Of a DNA stretch of 64,000 bases, positions 37,011-48,800 are shown in pieces (the first letter of the stretch is position 1; each line of letters begins with the position of its first letter). The stretch is from Eleginops maclovinus (lineage: Eukaryota > Chordata > Actinopteri > Perciformes > Eleginopidae). The notes beneath the pieces are model-generated. The model ran no database searches. It saw only the letters and a list, made by a program, of their open reading frames with translations, and had not been told where the DNA came from. The stretch lies in the NCBI RefSeq assembly GCF_036324505.1, contig NC_086352.1, positions 11,159,001 through 11,223,000 of the forward strand. Direction: 5' to 3'. A program made the translations under genes and the position numbers.

Positions 37011-38663
37011 ATGACTCCACACAGCAACCAGAAGTGTGGTTATTTAATACAAGAAAAGTCAAATCCATTTGCACACATTATAAATCCAGTCAGCTTCTGC
37101 TGTGTGTGGTACAGACATATAGGTCAAATAGAAGCTGTCACGGTATCTTCAAAATGATCTCGAAGTAAAAACTCAAGTCAAAGAACACAAAACGATCGGG
37201 TCAAATATGGTACATCCTGAATGCCAAAGAGTTGCTGATTTAATCCATTCCCATTGTTAAAAGGATGGATAGCATAACTTGTTTGAGGGTCAACATCCAC
37301 AGGTTAGATGTCCCGCCAGCAGGCTTTCAATACTCACGCAGCTCTGACTGAAACACATAGGACTCACAGCTCAGTACGACAGACTTGGGTTAGGATTTTT
37401 TTTTTTTTGACCTTGGTGGTCTCTTTAAGATCCACCACATCCCCACACAAACCACCCAACGTTGCTACCCCCTTATTACGAGGTCAGTCCCCAACAGTGT
37501 AACTCTATGGTTGTACACTGCAGCTCAGGTGTGAGTCTGCATGTCCACTGCTTTAAAACAAGGTTAGAAAAACTACATTTTGACCCCAGGGTGATGATAA
37601 AATAGTCTCTGAGAATGTCAAGAAACCTATTTCCCCAGATTGTACCACCTCCAGACTCCTGCTGTGATAAGGATTTAGTTCCTTTGGGAATCATAAATCC
37701 ACATACAATAACACTATCGTCCTGCATTTGGGCCTTTTCTCACTTCATCCTCACAGTTCCCCATCAGAATCACACTTTGAAAATGTAATACAGCCAGGCT
37801 TGCCAATCGTATTCATCATGTGGTCGATGAACACAACTATAGGCAGGTACTCTTCTTATTTTCATCACGCTGAAGGTGAAGACAGTACAGTGTTTTAGTT
37901 ATGACTGTTTCTGAAAAGCATAAATCTTTGACACTGCTCTGATGCGACCACTTAGATAATAGAGCAGACTGCTGGATGTTATAAAGCATGAAACCAGCTC
38001 CCAGCGTGTACACAATGTTTATCACAGAGCCGTCTCTTCATACTTAAACCTTGATGGAGCAGGAGGTACATACATCAACTATAACAAATGAGATTGCTGT
38101 AATTCCCCTAAGGTATGTCGCACTCTGCTGCATTTTAAATCAGCTTTACCAAATGCTAATTAAATTTCATGTATTCGTAAATATTTAGTAGCACAATCGT
38201 AATTCTAATACCATATGTCCATATAATCCTATATTGACACTAAAATGTTAATAGAACAGAAGAGAACATCATTAAATGCTCTCAAGAGGTACAGTACAGT
38301 ATGCTTCTTCATCATTTTTCTTTTCCTGCCCTGCTTCATTTCTGTATGACTGCTTCTTGTGTACAAGTTCACATGTATGCATATGAGTCTACATGAAAAG
38401 AGTAATAGATTACTGATCTTTTCAGCTAAATAATTAGCCTCTGATTGGCTGAGATATGAGGGTAAATAATTACCCCAAAACACATTTTACAAAGAATGCT
38501 AGGCAGCACGATTGCTTCATGCAATATTTTGTAACCTTCCTCCAAAACAAGAGCATGCAAAAGCTGCTGAATTAGCGCTCCATTATAAGTATATATTATA
38601 GAATAGTTACATTTCAAGAGCAAGAAAGATTAAAAAGGTAGGAATAGTTTGACATTAAGGGAC

Positions 38664-38985
38664 TTTTTTTTGCCTTCTGCAGGTTCTGTTGAATGTCTGG
38701 AGCTCCCATGAAGTTACCAAGAAATAGTACCACACTTTAAATGGATAATTGCAGTTTTCTACACTTTTTTTCGATGCAACATGTTAATCAAGAGCACTCA
38801 TATTGGAATTGTTACCTTTGGACAGAGCCAGGTTTGCCGTTTCCCTCATTTCCAATCGTATGCTAAGCTAAGCTAAGCTAAGCTACTAGCTAAATGCCTG
38901 CTGGCTGTAATTTAATTCATATCATATAGATATGAGAGAATATGAATTAGCATATTTCCCAAGGTATTAAACAATTTCCCAAGTT
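38664..38985 (-). repeat. Dispersed fish repeat, near full-length copy
   Basis: In order: CCAAGAAATAGTACCACAC, TTGTTACCTTTGGACAGAGC, TTTCCCTCATTTCC, a (GCTAA)n run at 38862-38886, and AGCATATTTCCCAAGG. The same ordered words recur, in part or reversed, at 42220-42590, 45957-46070 and 63245-63350. The family name is not known to me. Confidence 0.6.
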
Positions 38986-39239
38986 TGGCAAATATCAAAA
39001 TGAGCTTAAAAGAAGTTTGCCTTTTAATTATAGTACGCCCTCTCATTCTTACATAACAGAAATACTTGTCATTTCTATTTCTAGATGAAGATTTTCCTTA
39101 ATTAGGAGATGTTTTGGGTTATTACCAGATGAGGGAAGCATAATCATCCGTTCAACAAGATTAACTATCACATGAATAGACAATTCTGAAGAGATGAGAT
39201 GGTGAGTGACCCGGGAAGTTGGGTTTGGCCTGATTTAGA

Positions 39240-39540
39240 AGATCTTCCAGCTCCTTTCACTGACTGTGAAAGCTAAATCTGCTTTTCAATTTCACTATCA
39301 ACGAAGCGTCGCCATGAAATATGCAATGAAATGCAGGCTGACTGTAATTGTTTTCAAGGCTGATGCAAACAAAGGGCACTTTTCACAGCGCAGTGATTTG
39401 TTCATAATGAATAGCAAATTACCATCTTTGCTCTTCATTAAATGCTCGGTGACAGTAGATGAGCGGCTGGTGTCGAAAGTAAATGGGATCTGTCACAGAG
39501 CGTTAAAAGAGAGAGGATACTGCAAGATTTAGCCAGATCC
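39240..39540. promoter_or_regulatory. Candidate conserved non-coding element with an overlapping POU/SOX-like motif
   Basis: About 300 bp of repeat-free, balanced-composition sequence. GATGCAAACAAAGGGC combines an octamer half-site with a SOX site. Nearby are ATGAAATATGCAATGAAATG, CATAATGAATAGC and GCAAATTACC. One frame stays open for 88 codons, but with no family resemblance. Inference only. Confidence 0.35.
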
Positions 39541-42219
39541 AGAAGAACAGAAAGACATAGAATGAGTTTGTGAAAAAAGAGAAAGCTTTTGTTTTAATTA
39601 AAATCTGTCTCTGGGTCTCCACTGTATGCTAAGACTATGAGGGATTTCACACAAGAGCAGTGCGTGAGGGAAGAGGCCTGTTGTTCCTGCTGGCAGCTGA
39701 TCTCTGTCTCAGCAGGGTTCTTAGGACATCAATAAGGTCAGATTTATTCACAGTGCACTGTCCTGTCTCAGCAGAGTTCCCTGCAGAACATGTTGTCCAT
39801 GTTTAGGCTGGTTAAGGGTCTGAGACTCAACAGATTACTGTGGGTTCATGCTGTCGTTAAGGTAGGTTGTAATTACATGTCCTGGTGCAAGCACATACAG
39901 TTGAGACAGAGGGCTCAGTGGAAATGTTTGTGTTGTCGTTATATAATTTTCCGAGCTTGTTTTGCTACTATTTCAGTAGATTATTGTGAATTCGTCATCA
40001 AAAACCACATGGAAATTGATCTTGATGTACAATTTGACAGTGCTGAGAAATATGCATATAAGGGTAAGGTTTCAAGGTTACAATTAATTGATGGCGAAAG
40101 TGGTTTCTACAAAATAGTTTAATACTTGGAGAATTTAGACTGATGTCAGGCTGAAAGTCAAACATCTCTGAACGGATCTTTATTAGACATAATTAGACCC
40201 CATATATGTTGTAAGGGCTTACTTTTTATGCAACAGCTTGATTTGGTTTCATAAAGTTGGACTAATGTGTATACATCTAAATCTGTGTGTATTAGTGTAA
40301 CTTCTGACTGAAAGTAGTTCATGTTAACAAATTCAAAGGGCCACTCACCTCTGGAAAGACACCCAGTCTTTGCCTGTGCCGTACGGTGATCAAACAGAGG
40401 AGCCGCTCTGTCCCTACTGTGTAAACATCACCCACCACGGGATGCAGCTACACACGCCGTCTATAAATGGCTGTATGTATTGATTCACACAGCTCACGTT
40501 TATGACAGAGCTGCCCTCTGGATCAGCCTGCACCCAGTTACAAGGGAAGGCATCGTAACTGGGGTGTGAAGAGCTCAAGCCATCACTGTCCAATGTTATG
40601 TTGTGTGTCAAATAAATACATTGCCCTACTGTACACCTGCATGGATATGGTGGGACGTTTCAAGTCAGCTGGCAGCCAGGCAGCTTATAGATGAGCCACA
40701 GTTGGCAAAACAAAAATGAAGCAGCTGTAGCCGATTAGCCAATGTAAGCTCTACTTCACTATGGACATTTTTAGTTTTAAGAATCATTTAGATGTAGCTT
40801 ACACACATACTTTACAAATAAAATATTAAGAGCAGAAAATGTATATGGCTAAATAGCGGATGACTATTCAGGCATGATTACATTTGATTAAAAAAAGAAC
40901 TGCACAAAGGCAATTGAGGAAATGCTAATGCATAAGAAATTAGATATTCAAATAAATAAACCAATAGTGTATTTATTCATGTATAATGAATGTACGTTTT
41001 GATGCACTGTAAAGCTTGGGTTGTATACAATTGTTCAGATATATCTATATACTTGTTTCACTTATAAACACGCCTTATATAAAATGCAAGGATTAAAATA
41101 TACTCACACTTTTTTCAAAACATGTATTTTATTCATTTATCTTAAAAAATTAAAATAAAGTGCTTTTTATGTACAATATAATAAAAACAACAGTCACAAT
41201 CTCAATGATACAAAAAATACAGTTCACAATGTTATTTGTACACAACAAATAAAAAAGGAAATCATGCAGGCAAGACCACATTTGTCTAATAGTTATTCAG
41301 TCGACTAAGCTTATGTTGTTCAGTACGCTGAGGCAAAGCAGTCGCTGTGTCTCATGGCTGAGCCGATATGAAGGATTTGGAGCTGTGCTTGCATCTTAGA
41401 GCAGTACGACATCGAGCAGCACAAATGATTAATTACTTCTATTGTGCTGTTTCATTGTAGTATGACTGTTTGAACAAAATCCTAATATGATGTTGCAATG
41501 GATTGCCTACTTAAGCGGTCTTTCTAGGAAAATAGACCGCTGTAGATGCTCTACAAAACATGGTATAGTTGGCTACATTCATGTCCTGTACAGTATGTTG
41601 CATTACTGAGGAGCCACTCAAAATAAAGCATCATTCACCAGGTTATTATTCACTTTTTTGTGAAAAGCTAGTCGTTAATAAATATGCATTCCTGAAATAT
41701 ACTTTTATTGGCATTAGGTCAAATAGTATATTTCTTAAATATTGACCTCTACAGAAAGATGTTTCTATGTGCACAGTATTTCTGACACAATGCGCAGAAT
41801 AGTACAAGATTTTGAGCAGCTCCAGGTCCTATTGTCTGCAGGTAATGGTGGCTTGTAAAATCTACTGTTGACCCGTGTAGTGTTGTTGAGTTAAGTGTGC
41901 CCACGGAGGGCTACAATCACGCCCTTCACCACATCTCCGGTGGTGAGGTCACTGCTGGGTAGAGCACGGTGTGGCACGTGGCTAAAGGCAGAACAACTTC
42001 ATCTAAAGGCATTTTGAAAATATGCAGTGAGGTTATCACCAAGCATCTGAAAGCAGGGTTTTCTGTCTCCAGAGAGACGTTATATAGTTCAGAAAATCTG
42101 ATTTAGCTGTGATGTCAAACAATGCTCGGGGCCAAGGCTTTTAGAGGCTGATATTTTTGTTACGCATCTGCTGGAAAAGGCTTGACTCTTGTTTATTTGG
42201 TTAGCCTCAGCAAAAAAGA

Positions 42220-42590
42220 TTAAAGGAGAAGGTAGACTGTTTGAGAAATGTGCGCATTTGTTTTCCATGCAAAGAGTAAGATGAGAAGATAACTGATGTC
42301 TTCATGGTGAACACAAGCCAACAACCACTTCGCTTAGCACAAACAATAGAAAATTGAGGAGACAGTCTAGCCTTATGTGATCCAAAACGTGTCAAAATAT
42401 TCCTACCAGCCCCTGTAATGTTCACAAAAGAACATACTATTTGGTTTTCTGGCAACCTAAACACAACGTCAGGGTGTTACTGCACGAGCCATGGTAGCCC
42501 TTGTCCTCATTTTAGGTCTAAGCTAAGCTAAGCAACCATCTTCTCATCTGACTCAGCAAGAAAGTTAATGCTTATAATTCCTACTCTATC
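42220..42590 (+). repeat. Dispersed fish repeat, rearranged copy
   Basis: A forward part runs from AAAGGAGAAGGTAGACTGTT through GATGAGAAGAT, CGCTTAGCAC and CCTACCAGCCCCTGTAATG. It is followed by a reversed end fragment with CTAAGCTAAGCTAAGC and TTCTCATCTGACTCAGCAAG, giving a head-to-head arrangement. Confidence 0.5.
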
Positions 42591-44423
42591 ACACTACACC
42601 TCTAATTGAGTTTGACAAATATAAACAGAAACTCCTCCTGCTTTGACATGCTTGATGAAAACCAGCCCGTGTGCTGATCTAACAGCATGGTAAGAAATGT
42701 ACTGTCTTCTGTGCAAGATTGGAAATGTTTGCTGAAGTCGGCAGCAAAGCACTATGAAAACAAAATATCAGCAGTGTTCACTCTCTAGTTTAAAGACTAT
42801 CTCTACAACACATCTTGCACAAGGTCCCTTGAAAAACACACAATATTAAGCACAGATACTGTATATACACAACAAAAACTAACGTAAAGGAAACACTGAC
42901 CACTGTTGCGCAGTATGCTGTGCAATTACTTTGTCAACTTGGAGCAGTTACATAACACTTCGTCATCTGCTCAGTGTTGTTCATAGCAAAAATGTTTATT
43001 CTGTTTGATACTGGAATATATACTGTAGGCTTATTTGTTCAATACAGTGAGATGGTGATGTATTCTAAGACATGTGTTGCCATATTGTCTCTGTGGCTGT
43101 GTAAATGCTTCTCTTTCAGATTTACACAACACAGTCAGCATCCTACATCTTTGGGAAATTCTGCTTGTTAAGTCTCAAAAGTCCAAGCTTTGTGGGTGCA
43201 ATGTGTTCGTCATGGCTGCACTGGTCCCTGTAATTTCTACAAATCGTTTTCCTCAGCAGCTACACCTCATGTCTCTCAGTAGTTGCATTTCTTAAGAGTA
43301 CGCTCTGATTTTTACTGACGTGCAAACCTGTAGGTATTCAAGACCCTGATTACTTGTGCTTTCACATTACCGTCGCAATGACATCTGACTGAGTGGAGGG
43401 AACGCCACGTATGTTAGAAATGTATCCTGCTGGGGAGGCGGGGGAGTTATATTGAGCTTGTACAGCGCTCTATGCAACTACATCACTACATAGTGCAGCT
43501 GCATTGTGGGAAAGATAAGATATTATCCATTCACTACAGTGACAGTTATTAATGGTTGTTCTGTTGGAGTTATTGGTGCTTAGATGAACAGTTTGTGTTT
43601 GTAGCGCTCGTCAAGCTTGTTGTACCTGTATGTTTCAGTGTATAGTAAGAAGGCAAATATCTCCCTTAAGGGTAGCTAAAGGAAAAACTGGAATATTTTC
43701 TCAACTGACTAACGCGAGTCAAGCGTTCACATGAAGAAACCTTCATCCTTTGGCCCAATTTTCCATGAACGTAAATTATTTTTGCTCAACACAGTCTGAA
43801 AAGTTCGTTGTGAGCTAACAGTCTTAGAGAAATGTCCAACTGTGCACTTCACATTTGTTTATTATTAGTGCCACTTTTGTGAAACCCACGTCTGGTTCCT
43901 CCACCATGTGCTCTTCGACAGTGATCAATGCAAACACAAAGCATGGGAGTGGTCATAACAGAATGGCACTATTGCATTTAAGATGAGACAATCAAGTTGT
44001 TTTTTTGGCACAGTGCACATGATGATTTTGGTGCTGCCCTGACGATGGTGGGGATGCGGACGTCTCCTTATTTTTTTTCTTGGCTCTGTGCTTGTAATGT
44101 CCGCCTTGACTGACGTAACAATGTCAGGTCTCTTTTCCATACTTAATTTCTGAGCCCATCGTGGTACCTGCAGGTTAATACTGAAGAAAAGGGCTGACTC
44201 TGAGATGAAGAGCAACGGGGTCCCTATTGTCCATGGTGCGGTGATGTGTGAATGATCCTTTGAACAACAACATACATTCAGGAGGTAAATGTCAGTATTT
44301 AGGCCCTGGAGCATATCTTTCTTTTAGTGATAGTCCTTTTAAATGTTTTTTTCCAAGAGCATGTGGCCTCTTCCCCTGATCAGCCTCATCTCTCGTCATC
44401 CTTATCCTCATACACTCGTGGCA

Positions 44424-44429
44424 TTTATT
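44424..44429 (-). terminator. sema4b: Candidate sema4b polyadenylation signal
   Basis: AATAAA on the minus strand about 630 nt after the stop codon. A second candidate lies at 43858-43863. Neither can be chosen from sequence alone. Confidence 0.3.
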
Positions 44430-45058
44430 CAGCAAAAAGGGAACAAATGTGCTCTTGACTTCCATAACGATGCAAAAAATGTAGTATATTCTCCCAAATC
44501 TGAACTCTTGGTCACCGTGTAGCTGTCGCTTGGTTTTAGTGTGCATAATAATAGAAGCTCTTCTGCAGAGCATGTGTTAGGTTACATGTACTTAAATAAG
44601 GCCGGGAAACCTATCAATATTCATAAGTTATTTTATAATATCATTTAATGGACATTAACTAGACAATTTAATGTTGGATCTTGCATACCTTAAGTAATAG
44701 GGTGATGGATATTGATATCAGAAGAAGATCTTCTAGTTACTGTGGTGTTTTTTCTTCCTCATATTGCCCAGCCTCACACACATCAGTGGCCGTGAGAATG
44801 ACAAAGAGTTATATTCTGAGCAGCTGCCAGGACTGTTGATCCTGGTCCTGCACTATGCATCGCACCAGACCAACCTCTGGCTTCGGAGTGGAAATGGTTA
44901 AAGAAATGACCTCTGCATTGATCACAGAACAAAAGATGACTAAAATAAAGGATGTGCTGTGATGTAGAGGGATGTCAGGGTCTCCTCTCCTTTGCTCGGT
45001 GGCCTGTATCCCTCATGGAGATACGGGGTGGCAGCTTTTGAGCGAACACTGTGCGCTC

Positions 45059-45834
45059 TCATACGATGGAGTCTTTGATCTCTGAGCCTAGCCTCACTCT
45101 GGGTCGGGGGCAGGTCGGGGAATATTCCACGTGGCTCTCCTTCACATTAAGCGGCCGCCTGTCTGAGGCCTCGGAGAAGCTCTTGCTGTTGTCTGGCGAG
45201 GACTCGTGTGTGGGCGTGCTGCAGATGTAGTTGTCGTTTAACGTCTGGTAGCCCTTGTGATCAGAAGTGGAAACGGGGATGGTGTTACCGTTTAAGGGTA
45301 AGCTCTCAGCAGGCTTTCCCACAATCCTCGGCTTCTTCTGCTGCATGTTAGGGCACTCCCCTTGCTTCAGCATGGACTTCATGTGATCTCGGTTCCTGTA
45401 GATGACGAACAAGGAGAACACCACGAGGGAAAAGGCCAGCAGGGCGCAAACCACGATCAGCTCATTCCAGTACGTCTTGGTGTGGAGGACCTGCTCCGAG
45501 CGAGACTCGCCCGGCAGGATGATGGTCTCCTCTCTCTTAATGTGTGGTGTGCGCGAGTGACCAATCAGAGTGGTGCTCTCCTGACGAGGCTCCGCCTTCA
45601 CACAGTAGTTGGCCAGCAGCTGGCGGAAACCCTCCTCTTCCGACCAGCACTCGTAGGTCTCCATCTTGTCTGCATGAGCCACCACCACCAGGTTTCCCTC
45701 TGGAGTAGCGTAGAGGAACTGGCTGGCCGTGTCACTGTAACGCCACCTCCTCTGGGCCAGGTTGGATCGCCGCTTACAGGGCAGGACTTTGAAGGTGTTG
45801 ATTGGGAGTGTGATGAGCTTGCATTGGGAGCCAC
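45059..45834 (-). CDS. sema4b: sema4b last coding exon (Ig-like domain, membrane span, tail)
   Basis: 776 coding nt, residues 541-798 and TGA at 45059-45061. Contains the Ig-like cysteines, with ETYECW before the last pair member and the ANYC that closes it. A juxtamembrane stalk is followed by a hydrophobic span at 45398-45460 ([19 protein letters not shown] region), then the basic YRNRDHMK stop-transfer. The tail ends SEIKDSIV. Confidence 0.96.
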
Positions 45835-48800
45835 CTATAAATATGTATAAAAAAGGAGAACAATGTAGCTTTAAAAGACCTAAAGATTCAGTTCAAAATT
45901 GACCATTTTAACATTTGCCTGTTAAAAAGCAAGAGGCAAAGCAACTTTACAAGTCTTGCTCTGTCCAGAGTTAACACAATCTGCCTACCAGCACCTCTAA
46001 AGCTCACAAATAAACATGTTGTACTTTATTTGTTTAACCTCAAATCGTACCACCTGGAGTACTGGAAGTTTTAAAAGATGGAACTATGTATTGAGTTTAT
46101 ATTTCCCATAGGTGCTAATTAAAAATATCACACTATCAGGGGAGGTAGAGCTCTCTGTCAGTCATTTTAAAGGATGCCAAATACACAGATTTCCTCACGT
46201 GCCTGGCCTTTTTTTGCTTTACAGAAAGCAAATTAAACAACTCTCCCAATCTATGTGTTTTTGTTTAGACGAGAGAGAAAGAGATTTCTGTGGATGAGTA
46301 ATGTTTTACTGTATAAACTGGATATATATATAGATATAGAAGTAAACACACTTTAATTACGCAGCACTACACAAAGAGCGCACACTCACGAGAAGCTGCT
46401 GGTCTGACAGCTCTGGTGCTGGGGATCGTCCTGTTACAGATCGCTGATGTGTCGGCCTCCTCCACATCCTGCTGCCAGTGACTGAAACAACACATACCAC
46501 ACAAAACAACAGTGTGAGGGATCGCAGCTGTAATGAGAGGAACCTGCAGTCATTTAACCCTCTGTCAGTCTGTCATTGTTTCACCTGAAGTACAGCTCCA
46601 TCAGTATGACTAAGAGTACAATTTTCTTTAAAAGCTTGTTAGTCAACAAAATGAAAAGGAACTTGGCGTGCATATTTTACGACTTTGTTTTGGTGCAAAA
46701 ACACATTTTTTAAAAGTCTCTAAAGAAGCCTTAAAAATATTTTGTAATACTCGTACTTAAAGTTGTGTCAATGTGAACGTTGACAGGTGAAAAGCAAGAA
46801 AGTTTAATTTAAAACTGGCAACTACATTTCCTGAAGAAGCTCAGAGCTAGAATACCTTTCTAGAAAAGCTGGAAGTTGAATTGAATTGTCTGCAGAGCAG
46901 TGATGAGTACTAACAATCTTTACTTTAAGTAAAATGCTCCCAGAAAAAGTTCAAATTCAAAGACAAAGCACCTGGTAAAGATACTTTGGGTTTTAATACT
47001 GAGGACCAGACACATTTAGAAGACCTTTCAGGCAAGCTAAAGTCAAGTCTGGAGAATTTGGTCAAGGTTTGAGTCTAAATCCAAGCTATTACAGTGGCCT
47101 CATGGAGAGAAATACAGACCATGAGCAAAGGAAGATGATTTTTTTTATTTTGGGCATCTGTGTGTGACCTCTTACCTGTCAGGTGGAGCCATCCTGACGT
47201 CCCGGCACAGCTGCCCGGTCCAGGCGCAGTACGGGTCTCGGGACAGCACACACTCCCCACAGCTCAGGTAGTTGGAGCAGTTTGCCACGGGAACCTCCAC
47301 CAGCCCAGAGTTGGACGACACAAACAACAGACCCTGCAGATGAGACAAACACATGTGATATTAATTCCTCATCAAAAAGGTTAAAGGGCTGAACAGAACG
47401 TCTGCTTTTGGTTACTTATCCTGATTTCTAAAAGGAGAAACCATGCCAAAATAATTACTCAAGACAAACAGAAGAATAAAACCTAAACAAAGTACTAACT
47501 CTGGCCAGCTGTTCTCTTAGTCGATGCCAGCCAAGTCATTTGATTGTGATCAGCAACACATGGCAGCGCTGCTCAAGTGGTCTCCACAGAGCATTGTCAT
47601 TTATGTCTTTATATTAACCTCACTTTCACGCAGTTTGTATCATTGTGCTGAAATGCTTTTATCTGGAAATGCATTTGCACCATGAACGTAATGCTGATGT
47701 ACAGCAGGCCACCGCGTTCCCAAAACTGCAGTCTATATTTGGGCCATGTTATCTGCCAGTATATTAGATATACATCATGTGGATTACATCTGTCCCTCAT
47801 ATCCCTATTTGGAACTAAGAATCTACTCACATAAGAGTCTTGGACTATATTAGAATTACATAAGCTTAGATAACATTGCTGTTTGGCTGCCCCGGGAGAG
47901 GCCATTATGTAATAAAAAGGTAATGAAATTTAGCTCCGGGGAAAATGCCAAGGAGGATCAGAAACTCAGATCTAGACTGCGCTATAACTTCCAGGAAAAC
48001 TCAATGGATCGTCAGCTGTGGAAAAGAAATTCATGTAGCCAGCGCCGGTAAATCCAGCTCCTCCACATTTTTATTACTTGAGAGTTTACATGTAGAAAAG
48101 GTAAACATAACATTAACTGACACAAACAAGGATGACAAGGGTGATTATAGATGAGTATTAGGCGGTGAGATTTACCCTCTGAGGATCGAGTTCGATGTGT
48201 TGCACCGGCTGAGGCTCGGGAAACAGAATCATCTCCTCTATGATGTGCATTTTATCATTGGCATTGATGGCTTTATGGAGCTTTCCATCATCTGGGAGAC
48301 ACAGGGGACAAGTAGAAGTGACTTATACAGTAGGCAGGGGAAAGCTTGTAGGGGATAGAAGCCATTTCTACTGTTGTAAAAGATTAAAAGCACAGTTTAA
48401 GTTTGAGAATACTGGGAGAATACCATGTAATCTTATTTAGCTTTAAAGGAAAGACCCGCACATAACAAATAAGTAACTGTTGTGTAATGAGCCTTACCTG
48501 TTCCGATGAAGAGCACGTCGTAGGCCCTCTCCATGCCTTGGATCTTGTGCACGGCGATCTGTGTGTAGCGGACGCTGCGTTTCAGCAGCAGGGGAGCGCT
48601 GCGGATCACACTGTCCATCAGGAAATGGTCCTTGACGAAGTTTAATACTTTGTCGGGCATGTGCAAGGACGATTGGATACCCATTTGCCTGGCGTGGTTG
48701 GTCACGCACTGTGAGGGAGTAAATTAGAAATGAAATATGACTTATGAATTCCGGTTTTACTGCTTATCCCAGTAGACCTAAACGTATAAATCATGAGACA

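Larger units (their letters stand above)
34781..45058. other. Spacer between serf2 and sema4b, including the sema4b 3' UTR
   Basis: No coding gene was recognised. The right end must hold the sema4b 3' UTR; minus-strand AATAAA candidates lie at 44424-44429 and 43858-43863. The rest holds repeat copies at 38664-38985 and 42220-42590 and three candidate conserved non-coding elements. Open frames of up to 129 codons at 43925-44314 fall in the likely UTR and match nothing I know. Confidence 0.6.

Noticed and set aside
43925..44314. 129-codon minus-strand open frame downstream of sema4b
   Set aside because: It falls in the likely 3' UTR of sema4b, lacks any known motif and has no coding-like composition.
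45362..45850. 162-codon plus-strand frame
   Set aside because: It is the antisense shadow of the last sema4b exon, whose minus-strand frame is firmly identified.
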